DNA from: CAYUVF01 sp964448045
Lineage (GTDB): Bacteria; Bacteroidota; Rhodothermia; Rhodothermales; Salinibacteraceae
Assembly (NCBI GenBank): GCA_964448045.1
Contig: CAYUVF010000036.1
Span: 1-44,570 of the forward strand
Length of the DNA stretch: 44,570 nt
Direction: 5' to 3'
The translations under genes and the position numbers were made by a program. This document shows positions 25,413 through 34,014 of the stretch, in pieces. The notes under the pieces are model-generated. The model saw nothing but the letters and a program-made list of their open reading frames with translations, was not told the DNA's origin and did no database searches. Positions within the stretch are counted from its first letter, which is position 1. Each line of letters begins with the position of its first letter.

Positions 25413-25559
25413 CCAGTGCCTCAGTGCATCCGTTCGTTTACAGAGGCAACGCCGTGCCCCCGGAGAAGTATCCACGCGCTGCCAGATGGATGATTTCGTG
25501 GGGGGCAGTGGCTATTTTGATGATGAATGTCCCCCCTGATCAAACCGTTTGAGTCCACC

Positions 25560-26036
25560 ATGGCCCAGGATGCGCTTCGCCAGCACGTACTCGATTTGCT
25601 GGATGGCCAGCAAGCCCATCAGAACTTTAATCACATCGTCAGCGAGATGCCGCCCACGATTCGGGGTAAGCGTCCGCCAGAGGTGCCGTATTCGCCGTGG
25701 GAGCTGCTGGAGCATCTGCGCGTGGCCCAGCACGACATTCTGGAGTTCTGTCGAAATCCGAACTACGAGCAGCCCACCTGGCCCGATGAGTACTGGCCGT
25801 CCACGCCCGCCCCGCCCAGCCGCGCCGCATGGGGCGAGAGCGCGGATCGCTTCCGTGCCGACCTGAACGAGATCAAGGCGATGGTGCGAGGGGTGGACGA
25901 CCTGTACGCCGCGATCCCCCACGGAAGCGGGCAGACGTACCTCCGCGAGGCGCTGCTCGTGGCCGACCACAACGCGTATCACCTCGGCCAGCTCGTCACC
26001 GTGCGTCGCCTGCTGGGCGCCTGGCCGCCGTCCTAA
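25560..26036 (+). CDS. DinB-like (DinB_2) four-helix metal-binding protein
   Basis: A 158-residue soluble protein with predicted four-helix bundle. The DinB/YfiT-type metal triad is visible as His in WELLEHLRVAQHDI and the pair in LLVADHNAYHLGQLV near the C-terminus. Members of this superfamily include thiol S-transferases (bacillithiol- or mycothiol-dependent) and uncharacterised damage-inducible proteins; the specific reaction is unknown. Two starts are possible: ATG 25560 (MAQDALRQH), adopted here, or ATG 25527, adding 11 residues. A TATTTTGA box lies just upstream (25512-25519) in the gap shared with the divergent DUF2459 gene. Confidence 0.8.
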   Translation: MAQDALRQHVLDLLDGQQAHQNFNHIVSEMPPTIRGKRPPEVPYSPWELLEHLRVAQHDILEFCRNPNYEQPTWPDEYWPSTPAPPSRAAWGESADRFRADLNEIKAMVRGVDDLYAAIPHGSGQTYLREALLVADHNAYHLGQLVTVRRLLGAWPPS

Positions 26037-26059
26037 CCGACGCCTCGAAGCTTCTCTCC

Positions 26060-26115
26060 CCGGAAAAATCAATCCCCGCGTGTGCGGGGGCACCATGGTA
26101 TTATTGAGCTTCCGG
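26060..26115. other. Nested inverted repeat with a type I-E CRISPR-repeat-like core
   Basis: The core CCCCGC-GTGT-GCGGGG (26074-26089) forms a perfect six-pair hairpin and, with flanks, reads ATCCCCGCGTGTGCGGGGGC, close to type I-E CRISPR repeats. It is enclosed by TCAAT (26069-26073) / ATTGA (26103-26107) and CCGGAA (26060-26065) / TTCCGG (26110-26115). No second copy is nearby, so it is not an array. Its position between two convergent genes suits a bidirectional transcription stop. Confidence 0.5.
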
Positions 26116-26255
26116 GTTAGCTCCAGGGGAAACTGCGGTGCCGGTGCGGAATGCGGAGAAGAAGGGCGGTGCACGAGGTAGACTGGCCGTGACAGATACG
26201 CGTGGACCGTATACTAACTATCGGCCGGTGCGAATGCCAGGGGGCGTGAGGGTCG

Positions 26256-27680
26256 TCAGGACGTGGCACGCTCGAATGAGGGGATGTCTTTAGGGCGCCC
26301 CCACGCTTTGTACAGCTGCACAACGCGCTCGCGGGCGGTCTCCACGCGGGCGTCGTCGGGGCCGTGTGTGCCAAGGAGCGTTTCGAAGCTCTCGACGAGC
26401 AGCGGCTCGGCCTCCGCGTAGCGGCCGGCTTCGGTGAGGCAGAGGCCCAGCGTACTGCGGGCGACGGCCACCTGCCAGTGATCAGGCCCCAGCCGATCGG
26501 TGCGGAGGTCGACGGCTTCGCGCAGTAGCGGCTCGGCCTCCCCAGCGCGCTCGGTTTCCACTAGCAAAGTGCCCAGTCGGGTGAGCGGATAGGCCGTGTT
26601 GGCGTGTCCGTCGGGGAAGAGTTGGCGATGCAGCGTGAGGCTTTCCCGGTAGTAGCGCTCGGCCTCGGTCAGCGTGTCGGCGGCGTGCAGCGCGGAGGCC
26701 AGGCTGTAGCTAAAGGCCGCCACGTAGGGATGCTCCGGGCCCAGCTTCGCCCGGTTGATCTCCAGCGCGCGCCGGTAAAGGGCCGCCTGCTCATCGTACC
26801 GCTCCAGACCGCCCAAGATGCCGGCCAGGGTGCCCATGCTCGCCGTCGTCTCCACGTGCTCCTCGCCAAAGACCTCGATCCGCATGGCGAGCGCCCGGCG
26901 GGCGATCGGCTCGGCCGTGGCGTAATCTCCCATGTTGGAATACAGCCGTGCCAGATGATTGAGCGTATGGGCCACGTCGGGGGGCGGGCCGTCGTACAGG
27001 CGCTCGCGCATAGCGAGGGCTTCGCGATAGAGCGTTTCCGATTCCTCGAACTGGCTCTTGTGGCGCAGCACCATCGCCAGATTGTTGAGGCTCGCCGCCA
27101 CATCGGGGTGATCGCCGTCAAAGTGCGCCTGCCGCACGTCCAGTGTCTGCCGATAGAGCTGCTCGGCGCCGTCCAGGTCATCCTGGTCGAAGTGCGGCGT
27201 GGCGATTTCGTTGAGCGTGCTCGCCGTTTGCGGGTCCGCTTCACCGAATTGTGCGGTGCGGATGGCCACGGCGCGCTGGAAGAGGGCGTCGGCCCGGTCG
27301 TAGTGCCCCTGAAAGTGGAGCAGCGTGCCCCAGTTGTGGAGCGTAGCCGCGACGGCTGGATCGTCGGGGGCCCGTTGTTCTTCTTGAATCGCAAGGGCTG
27401 CGCGAAAGAGCGAATCAGCCGTAGCGTGCGCGCCGGTCTCCTGCCGCAGCACGGCCAGGCAGTTCAGACTGGCCGCCACATCAAGCGGCGGGGCGTTCGA
27501 CATCTCGCGGCGGAGCGTGAACGAGCGTTCCAGCAGCGGCGCGGCCGCGTCGAAGGCGCTGAGGCTCTGGTACGCCTCGCCCATCACCCGCATCATACGC
27601 GCCTGGACGACGGGCTGGTTGGCGAGCTCCTGCTCGATACGCGCGGCGCCCTGGTCCAGCCGCGCGTCTCCGGAACGCAC
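26256..27680 (-). CDS. TPR protein: kinase-less, 5'-truncated paralogue of the upstream kinase-TPR gene
   Basis: A 474-residue soluble protein made almost wholly of about nine tetratricopeptide repeats of the kinesin-light-chain type (recurring LNNLAMVLRHKSQFEESETL-like and LYREALAMRERL-like units). Its first 35 residues (DQGAARIEQELANQPVVQAR) match residues about 458-476 of the neighbouring kinase (DEGATRIRAELADQPAVRAR), so it looks like that gene's C-terminal half without kinase and membrane helix. The frame starts at GTG 27680, without a good ribosome site and only 41 bases after the kinase stop. Homology seems to begin a few codons earlier (TVR), as if the 5' part had been deleted. It may be translated by coupling to the kinase gene, as a soluble partner, or be a remnant. 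Confidence 0.75.
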   Translation of the reverse strand: MRSGDARLDQGAARIEQELANQPVVQARMMRVMGEAYQSLSAFDAAAPLLERSFTLRREMSNAPPLDVAASLNCLAVLRQETGAHATADSLFRAALAIQEEQRAPDDPAVAATLHNWGTLLHFQGHYDRADALFQRAVAIRTAQFGEADPQTASTLNEIATPHFDQDDLDGAEQLYRQTLDVRQAHFDGDHPDVAASLNNLAMVLRHKSQFEESETLYREALAMRERLYDGPPPDVAHTLNHLARLYSNMGDYATAEPIARRALAMRIEVFGEEHVETTASMGTLAGILGGLERYDEQAALYRRALEINRAKLGPEHPYVAAFSYSLASALHAADTLTEAERYYRESLTLHRQLFPDGHANTAYPLTRLGTLLVETERAGEAEPLLREAVDLRTDRLGPDHWQVAVARSTLGLCLTEAGRYAEAEPLLVESFETLLGTHGPDDARVETARERVVQLYKAWGRPKDIPSFERATS

Positions 27681-27721
27681 GGTACGAGTTTTACGGACGC
27701 ACCCGTTCCCACATTCACCTC

Positions 27722-30478
27722 TTATGGAATTGCGCGGGCCTCGGTGTGAAGAGCGCGTATGGCGTCGAGGCGCTCGGCGGCCCTGCGAACGGCCGGGTGG
27801 TCGGTTTTGTCGTGCAGCATGCGCTGAACGGCGAGTGCTTGCTGCAGGTACCGATCGGCCTCCTCGAGATCGCCCTCGTCTTCTCTGAGCGCGCCCAGTC
27901 CCGTCAGGCTCAAGGCCACGTGTGCGTGATGCGCCCCGAACAGGCTGCGCCGCATCTCCAGCGCTCGGCGGTGCAGCGTGTCCGCCTGTGCGTAGTCTTC
28001 CAGCGTCCGTCGAAGCTCAGCGATATTGTAGAGGCTCGTGGCGACCTCGCGGTGCTCAGCGCCGTAGAGCGCTTCGTCCATCGCGAGCGCCTCTCGGTAG
28101 AGCGCCTCGGCCTGGGCGTAGTCACCGCTGTGCCGCAGTACCAGGGCCAGGTTGCCCGTGTTGTTGCTGAGGTCGGGATGCGGAGCCTCGAAGAGCTGCC
28201 GGCGAATGGACAGCGCCTCGCGAAGCTGCTCGGCCGCGCGTTCGTGCTGTTCAGCGTGGTAGTACAGGAGGCCAAGCGACTCGGTGACCGTGGCTGTGTT
28301 GGGATGCGGCCCGTCGTAAGCGTCCTCCACGATGGTGAGGGCCTCCTTCACGAGCGCTTCTCCCTCTTCGAAGCGCCCTTGCTCGCCGCGCAGCCGGCCG
28401 AGGTCGTTCAGCATGAAGGCGTAATCGATCGACGTTTCCCCCACAAGCGTTCGCCCCTGCTCCACCACCTGCTGGAGCAGGGTGTCAGCGGCCGCGAGCT
28501 TCCCCGTGTCGGCGAGCAGGTCGGCGAGGGATTGCATGGCATACATCACGTGGAGGTGGCGGTCGCCGTGTACTTGGCGAAGCAGCGCCAGGCTCTCTCG
28601 GTACATCGCCTCTGCTTCCTCGAAGTCGCCGCGGTAGTGTACGAGGTAGGCGAGGTTGTAGAGCTGGGCGGCGCTGTCTTCTTCACTGAGACCGTCAGAC
28701 AGGCGGCGCGCCATCTCGATTGCGCGGCGTAGCAGGGCCTCGGCTTCTGCATGGTTGCCCTGCTTGATGCGAATGAGCGCGAGATTGTTGTAGAGTTCGG
28801 CGACATCCTCATGCTCCTCTCCCAACCGTGACCGCCGGATGTTGAGGGCTTCCCGGTAGGCTTCCACAGCGGCGTCCAGATCCGTCGTCTCGCCGTAGAG
28901 GCGGCCGAGCTTATTCAGGCTCTCCGCAAGCCCGAGCGAACCGTCATCCCCAAGCGCTCGCCAGGTCTGCACGGCGTCGGTAAGGAGGGACTCAGCCGGA
29001 GTCTGCAGGCGCAGGTTTTGGTAGACGCCGGCGATGACGTCCATCATGCGAGCGCGGACGGCCGGCTGGTCGGCCAGCTCTGCCCGAATCCGCGTGGCGC
29101 CCTCGTCCATCACCTCTCGTACAGTGAGCGTATCCCCTCGGGCCTCGGTGGGGTCGGAGCGTTCGAAGAGCGTCTCCATAAACCCGACGACCTGCTCGGC
29201 CTTCTCTGCCTCAAGCTGAGCACGATCGCGCTCCTCGGCCAGCTGCGTGGTGTAGAATCCAACCAGCCCCGCGATGAGGACGACGACCGCCGCTGCTGCC
29301 GCCACCCCGGATCGGTAGCGCTGCACAAACTTACGCGTGCGGTAGCCGATGGTGTCTGGGCGGGCCTGGACAGGGCGCCCCTGGAGGTAGCGCCTGAGGT
29401 CGTCGGCCATCTCTTGCGCGGAGGCGTAGCGCCGCTCGGGCTCCTTGCGCAACGCCTTCAGGCAGATGACGTCCAGGTCGCCCCTCAGGGCTCGACGCTG
29501 CTCAAGCGGAGCATGTGTAGAGGGCGGTTCCGGCGTAGCTTCCGCGACGACGCGCTCCACCTCGGCCGGAGACGCGCCGCTCAGGTCGAAGGGCCGCTGC
29601 CCGGCAAGCAGTTCGTACAGCACGACGCCCAAGGCGTAGACGTCCGTCGCCGTCGTCACGGGCGCGTGGCTCACCTGCTCGGGGGCGGCGTAGGCCGGCG
29701 TCATAACGGCGCGGCCGGTTTGGGTATGGGCCGGATCGCTCATCGGATCGCTCAATGCGTCGCCCTCGCCCGTCAGCATCTTGGCGATGCCAAAGTCGAG
29801 CAGCTTCACTGTGCCGCCCTCGGTGACGAGGATGTTGGACGGCTTCAGGTCGCGGTGCACGACGAGCTGCCGGTGCGCGGACTGCACGGCGTCGCAAACC
29901 GTGCGGATGAGCCGGACCCGCTCCTCAACCGGCAGGTCGTGCGCCTCGCAGTACTGGTCGAGCGGCACGCCCTCGACGTACTCCATGGCGAAGTAGGGTT
30001 GCCCGTCATCGGTGAGGCCGCCATCGAGCAAGCGGGCGATGTGCGGGTGCTGGAGGCGAGCCAGGATCTGCCGCTCGCTCTGGAAACGGCGGACGATGGG
30101 TCCAGAGGCCGCCCCGGCGCGGATGAGCTTGAGCGCCACCTGCTGCTCGAACTGTCCATCGGCGCGTTCGGCGAGGAAGACGGCCCCCATCCCGCCGCGC
30201 CCCAGCGGCCGCACGATGCGGTACGGCCCCACCTGCTCGCCCTCCGCGGGTAAGATGCCATCGGGCAGCAGGTCGGCGGGGAGGGCGATGGCGTCCAGCG
30301 CGAGCGAGTCGAGCATCGGGTGCGCGTCGGCGTCGGCGGCCAGCAGCGACCGGACCTCGGCGAGCAAGTCGGGGTCGTCCGCGCAGGCGGTGCGCAGGAA
30401 GGCCTCGCGCTCGTCTGGGTCGCGGTCCAGCGCCGATTCGAAGAGGATCTGGATCTGCGTCCAACGGGCCGTATCCAT
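27722..30478 (-). CDS. Transmembrane serine/threonine protein kinase with C-terminal TPR domain
   Basis: A 918-residue receptor-type Hanks kinase. An N-terminal acidic helical segment (1-80) precedes the kinase domain (about 86-365): GRGGMGAVFLA (93-103), Lys117 in VALKL, HRDLKPSN (208-215), DFG (228-230) and APE (265-267), all intact. A membrane helix is at 391-411, followed by a Glu-rich coiled segment and at least nine TPRs (about 480-900) that face outside if the kinase is cytoplasmic. ATG 30478 is used, since the GTG three codons upstream gives no better start. It lies 98 bases after an ECF sigma gene on the same strand. This ECF/kinase/TPR association is recurrent in Rhodothermota, Acidobacteriota and Planctomycetota; the kinase probably controls the sigma factor. 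The ligand and target are unknown. Confidence 0.93.
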   Translation of the reverse strand: MDTARWTQIQILFESALDRDPDEREAFLRTACADDPDLLAEVRSLLAADADAHPMLDSLALDAIALPADLLPDGILPAEGEQVGPYRIVRPLGRGGMGAVFLAERADGQFEQQVALKLIRAGAASGPIVRRFQSERQILARLQHPHIARLLDGGLTDDGQPYFAMEYVEGVPLDQYCEAHDLPVEERVRLIRTVCDAVQSAHRQLVVHRDLKPSNILVTEGGTVKLLDFGIAKMLTGEGDALSDPMSDPAHTQTGRAVMTPAYAAPEQVSHAPVTTATDVYALGVVLYELLAGQRPFDLSGASPAEVERVVAEATPEPPSTHAPLEQRRALRGDLDVICLKALRKEPERRYASAQEMADDLRRYLQGRPVQARPDTIGYRTRKFVQRYRSGVAAAAAVVVLIAGLVGFYTTQLAEERDRAQLEAEKAEQVVGFMETLFERSDPTEARGDTLTVREVMDEGATRIRAELADQPAVRARMMDVIAGVYQNLRLQTPAESLLTDAVQTWRALGDDGSLGLAESLNKLGRLYGETTDLDAAVEAYREALNIRRSRLGEEHEDVAELYNNLALIRIKQGNHAEAEALLRRAIEMARRLSDGLSEEDSAAQLYNLAYLVHYRGDFEEAEAMYRESLALLRQVHGDRHLHVMYAMQSLADLLADTGKLAAADTLLQQVVEQGRTLVGETSIDYAFMLNDLGRLRGEQGRFEEGEALVKEALTIVEDAYDGPHPNTATVTESLGLLYYHAEQHERAAEQLREALSIRRQLFEAPHPDLSNNTGNLALVLRHSGDYAQAEALYREALAMDEALYGAEHREVATSLYNIAELRRTLEDYAQADTLHRRALEMRRSLFGAHHAHVALSLTGLGALREDEGDLEEADRYLQQALAVQRMLHDKTDHPAVRRAAERLDAIRALHTEARAIP

Positions 30479-30576
30479 GGCGGTCACGGGTAAGGATCGA
30501 TACAGGGAACGGGCGGCGTGACAAAGGCATCAATCCCGCCGCTATAGATAAACGCAGGAGACCGCGCTCGCACCGA

Positions 30577-31167
30577 TCAATCGGGCGCGTCTTTTTTTGC
30601 GTCGGTGCCGGACGGCTGCTCCAGTTCGCGGCTCAGCCAGGCTCGGGCCAGGCGCCAGTCCCGGCGCACGGTAGGTACCGAGACGTCCAGGATCTCCGCG
30701 ATCTCCTTTTGCGTGAGGCCGCCAAAGAAGCGGTACGTGACGACCTTCGCCTGCCGCTCGCTGAGCTGTTCGAGCCGCTGCAGCGCGTCGTCCAGGTCGA
30801 TCAGCTCCTCGGCCTGCACATCGCGCGGAGCCATCCCGTCCTCGAACGTGGCTACGGGGGCGCCGCCGCCGCGCTTCTGCGCATTCCGCTTGTGCGCGTA
30901 GTTGATAAGGATGCGCCGCATCGACAGCGCGGCGACGCCCATGAAGTGCGCGCGGTTTTGCCACGTCATGCGGTCTTGCTGCACGAGTTTCTCGTACGCC
31001 TCGTGCACGAGCGCCGTGGTGTTCAGCGTATGATCCGGGCGCTCACCACGCAGCTTGCGGCGGGCCAGGTCGCGCAGTTCGTCGTACACCTGCGGCATCA
31101 CGGCATCGACGACCGTGCGGTTGCCGCCGGTCAGGTCATCGAGCAAAGCGGTGAAGGGCTGGGACAT
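30577..31167 (-). CDS. ECF-type RNA polymerase sigma factor
   Basis: A 196-residue sigma factor of the SigX6-like/ECF group linked to serine/threonine kinases. Region 2 (about 22-100) contains MPQVYDELRDLARRKLRGER and NTTALVHEAYEKL, with QNRAHFMGVAALSMRRILIN as the helix that contacts core and the -10 element. Region 4 (about 125-180) has LSERQAKVVTYRFFGGLTQK and the helix-turn-helix IAEILDVSVPTVRRDWRLAR. There is no separate anti-sigma gene; the downstream kinase probably takes that role by phosphorylation (inference). ATG 31167 is the natural start. Tandem GTGAACC repeats lie 24-45 bases upstream, a possible self-regulatory site. The C-terminal tail (about 16 residues) is charged. Confidence 0.92.
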   Translation of the reverse strand: MSQPFTALLDDLTGGNRTVVDAVMPQVYDELRDLARRKLRGERPDHTLNTTALVHEAYEKLVQQDRMTWQNRAHFMGVAALSMRRILINYAHKRNAQKRGGGAPVATFEDGMAPRDVQAEELIDLDDALQRLEQLSERQAKVVTYRFFGGLTQKEIAEILDVSVPTVRRDWRLARAWLSRELEQPSGTDAKKDAPD

Positions 31168-31473
31168 GCCGGATGTGAATGAGGTTAGCTTGGTTCACGT
31201 ATGGTTCACATAATACGGAGTGAGAGCGGCTAAATCAACGCTCAGCGGCGCAAAAGCGGGATGAGGAGCCATTTACAGGGCATCGGATGCGCCACACCTG
31301 GGTCCGGCGGACCATGTGGCGCTGAGGACGACTCCGCATCAGTTATTATTAAGATTTTGTGAACGATTATCGGTGCGGCGTCGATTCGATGCGTCTACAT
31401 ACGAGAGCCGCCCGGACAGGGCCGCCGCTCGCTTCGCCTACCGTGTGAATCTCATTAGACGCAACGCACTGCC
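31168..31473. other. Divergent regulatory region between the ECF gene and the CDC-like lipoprotein gene
   Basis: 306 bases with no gene. The ECF side contains the tandem GTGAACC repeats (31191-31212). The other side has an AT-rich stretch (31340-31370) including another GTGAAC (31359-31364), this time in plus orientation, about 110 bases before ATG 31474. No terminator or recognised RNA is seen. Both genes are likely started from here. Confidence 0.45.
31191..31212 (-). promoter_or_regulatory. Tandem 11-bp direct repeats upstream of the ECF sigma gene
   Basis: On the plus strand TGGTTCACGTA (31191-31201) is followed at once by TGGTTCACATA (31202-31212), 10 of 11 bases identical. On the minus strand this reads TATGTGAACCATACGTGAACCA, 24-45 bases before the ECF start codon. 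Direct repeats one helical turn apart suggest an activator or ECF binding site. The function is inferred. Confidence 0.45.
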
Positions 31474-33900
31474 ATGACCTTCCTCCGAACCATACTGCTG
31501 ATCACCGCTCTCGCCCTGATGCTCGCCGCCTGCGACAGCTCGCCCGGCACGGCTCCACCTGAGGAGCCCGGTGAGGCTGGTGAGGACGTCACCGCCTACC
31601 TGCAAAACCTGCCGAGCTGGAGCACGTTTGCGCCGGCCGAACCTGACCAACCACCGACGCCCGCCGGCGAGCCCATGGACGAAGAGCCCGTCGAACTGGA
31701 CGTCGAGAAGGTGGACGAGAACGGCAACGTCTACACCGAGGAAAACGTCGTCTATTCGTGCCAGGTGCAGCCGTTTACGCTCACCCAGAATCCGGAGCAG
31801 ATCGCGATGTACAGCCCGGACCGCGAGATCCTGTGGGCCGGTTCGCTCATCCAGGGCAAGAGCCACCGCGACGGCCTCGGCAGCCTGCTGGGACTCCCCA
31901 TCGCGGAGCGCGCACCCATCAACGTGTCGATTCCGAGCCTGGCCAACGACGACAACTTCCGCCGCGTCGAGCAGCCCACGCAGGCTGAGGTGGACCAGGC
32001 CATCGGCTCGATGATCGGCGGCGCGACGCAGAGCGGCCTCTCGACGCCCAGCACCATCGCCTTCGAGTTGCAAACCTACCACAGTGAGCAGCAATCGGCC
32101 CTGCAGATGGGCCTCTCGGGGCGGTACCTCGGCTACGAGGGGTCGGCCAGCGGCTCCATCGACCGCAACGTATCGGAAACGACGGTCACGGCCCAGTTCT
32201 ATCAGAAGATGTATACCGTGGTGGTGGAGCCGCCGCAGTCGCCCGGCGATTTCTTCTCGGAGGACTTCACGGAGGCCAAGCTGCAGCAGCAGGTGGACCA
32301 GGGCCGCATCGGGCCGAACAACTTGCCGGTGTACGTCTCGAACATCGTGTACGGCCGTATGATGATGTTCTCGCTGACCTCCACGGCGAGCGAGGAAGAC
32401 ATCCGCGCCACCATGCAAGCGGGCTACGAGTCGATTGGGGGCAACGTGGAGGCGAACCTCTCGGCCAAGCAGCAAGCCATCCTGCGGGAATCGAAGATCA
32501 AGGTGACCTCGATCGGCGGCGATGACGATGCCACGCTAAGAATCATCCGCTCAGGCGACTGGTCGCAGTACTTCACCGGCCAGAACGTGGCGCTCTCCAG
32601 TGCGTCGCCCCTCAGCTACACGTTCCGCAACCTCGGCGACGGCAGCATCGCAAGCGTGACGGAGGCGACCGAGTACAACATCAAGACGTGCACGGCCCGC
32701 CAGGCCACGCCGGGTACGTTCGACCTGCGGGACGCCGCGGCGCTCTCCATCCCGATCAAGAGGCCCTTCTCCACCACGACCGCCGATGTGGACGGTGACG
32801 GCAACGACGACCTCATCTTCAACCACCGCAAGTCAGCCAACGAGATCGCCATTGCCTTTTCCAACGGCGACGGCACGTTTACTTCCCCCCAGGTCAGCGC
32901 GCACCCCGCCTCGTCGGAAGGAGGTTGGGCGACCGCCGACTTCGTCACGGCCGATCTGGAGAATGATGGTAGCTACGAGCTGATCTGGAGCCGGGTCGGG
33001 AATGCGAATGGCGATAACGGCACATACGTCGCGCGCGCCAGCGGTCGCTCGCTTGCGTTTCTCGGCGGCGTGACCCATCCGGACACGCCGACGCAAGGCG
33101 GCGGCTGGGACGAATACCGCACCCTCGTCGGCGACATGGACGGCGACGGGGACGACGATCTCGTCTGGAACCTCCTCGGTGGCCGGAATCGCACCTTCAT
33201 CGGCTTCTCCAATGGCGACGGCACGTTCACCCTGCCCACGACGAGCCAAAATCAGGGCAGCACGTGGTTTCCCTACCAGGCCTTCGTAGGCGACGTGACG
33301 AACGACAACAAAGCCGACATGATCTGGTCGGTCACGACGAGTGCAAACAATGGCTGGTACGTAGGCGAATCGCGCCTGCAGCCCAACACGGATCCGGGGG
33401 ACGATGAGTACTTCGATCTGGAATACAACGATCGCGGCGGCAACGGATGGGATGATTACGTCACCTTCGCCGGCGATATCGACGGGCGGAACGGGACGGA
33501 CCTTCTCTTCATCAACCCGACGTACCCAGGCAACCGAGCTGCCGTGCACCGTGTGCTGTCGGATGGCAATGGGTCCTTCACCAGTACTCGCGGGACGTTC
33601 TTGCCTTCCCCCGTCGCTGCAGCGGACATTCGGCTCGCCGATGTGACGGCAGATGGCCGGAGTGACCTCGTGGCCTTCAACCCGTCGAACTCATCGGTCT
33701 ACGTCGGCCTCGGGACGCAGGACGGAATCTTCGACTTCTCACGCGTCGAGCAGCCGCTCCCGCAGCAGGACGAATGGACGCAGTTCGCCCTGGTGACGGG
33801 CGACTTCAACGGCGACCAACTTCAAGACGTCCTCTGGATCACCGAGGCGCCCGGCAGCCGGTTCTACATCGGCCTCGCCCGCGAGGGGGATGCGCTGTAG
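31474..33900 (+). CDS. Lipoprotein with cholesterol-dependent-cytolysin-like domain fused to seven FG-GAP/VCBS repeats
   Basis: An 808-residue exported lipoprotein: hydrophobic core 6-17 and lipobox LAAC (Cys20). After a Pro/Glu-rich linker, residues about 91-408 read as domains 1-3 of thiol-activated cytolysins: SPDREILWAGSLIQGKS (usual YPGALxxG), the region before YTVVVEPPQSPGDFFSE (compare YTVSVDxPxNPxDLF), PVYVSNIVYGRMMMFSLTST (compare VSNVAYGRxxYxKLETT), SKIKVTSIGG, and a closing SYTFRNLGDGSIASVTEATE (compare F.D...A.V...TEY). The cholesterol-binding domain 4 with its Trp-rich undecapeptide is absent. Instead residues about 432-808 hold seven FG-GAP/VCBS repeats with Ca2+-loop cores (ADVDGDGNDDLIF, GDMDGDGDDDLVW, GDFNGDQLQDVLW), enough for one seven-bladed propeller. 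A pore-forming protein with an altered targeting module is inferred; activity is unproven. Confidence 0.8.
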   Translation: MTFLRTILLITALALMLAACDSSPGTAPPEEPGEAGEDVTAYLQNLPSWSTFAPAEPDQPPTPAGEPMDEEPVELDVEKVDENGNVYTEENVVYSCQVQPFTLTQNPEQIAMYSPDREILWAGSLIQGKSHRDGLGSLLGLPIAERAPINVSIPSLANDDNFRRVEQPTQAEVDQAIGSMIGGATQSGLSTPSTIAFELQTYHSEQQSALQMGLSGRYLGYEGSASGSIDRNVSETTVTAQFYQKMYTVVVEPPQSPGDFFSEDFTEAKLQQQVDQGRIGPNNLPVYVSNIVYGRMMMFSLTSTASEEDIRATMQAGYESIGGNVEANLSAKQQAILRESKIKVTSIGGDDDATLRIIRSGDWSQYFTGQNVALSSASPLSYTFRNLGDGSIASVTEATEYNIKTCTARQATPGTFDLRDAAALSIPIKRPFSTTTADVDGDGNDDLIFNHRKSANEIAIAFSNGDGTFTSPQVSAHPASSEGGWATADFVTADLENDGSYELIWSRVGNANGDNGTYVARASGRSLAFLGGVTHPDTPTQGGGWDEYRTLVGDMDGDGDDDLVWNLLGGRNRTFIGFSNGDGTFTLPTTSQNQGSTWFPYQAFVGDVTNDNKADMIWSVTTSANNGWYVGESRLQPNTDPGDDEYFDLEYNDRGGNGWDDYVTFAGDIDGRNGTDLLFINPTYPGNRAAVHRVLSDGNGSFTSTRGTFLPSPVAAADIRLADVTADGRSDLVAFNPSNSSVYVGLGTQDGIFDFSRVEQPLPQQDEWTQFALVTGDFNGDQLQDVLWITEAPGSRFYIGLAREGDAL

Positions 33901-33902
33901 CC

Positions 33903-33932
33903 GGTAGAGCACACACAGGTAGAGCACACACA
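33903..33932 (+). repeat. 15-bp perfect tandem duplication downstream of the CDC-like gene
   Basis: GGTAGAGCACACACA occurs at 33903-33917 and again at 33918-33932, starting two bases after the stop codon, followed by more CAGCAC-like sequence. It looks like a slippage product; no hairpin or terminator is formed. Confidence 0.85.
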
Positions 33933-34014
33933 GCACGTCACAGCACGGCGCGCCGTGGTCGCCTGGCTTCATCGGCCGGGTGGGCACGGGGCGCTGGCGC
34001 ATGGGTATAGACCG

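Noticed and set aside
26040..26120. CRISPR array
   Set aside because: One repeat-like unit only, with no regularly spaced second copy and no cas gene.
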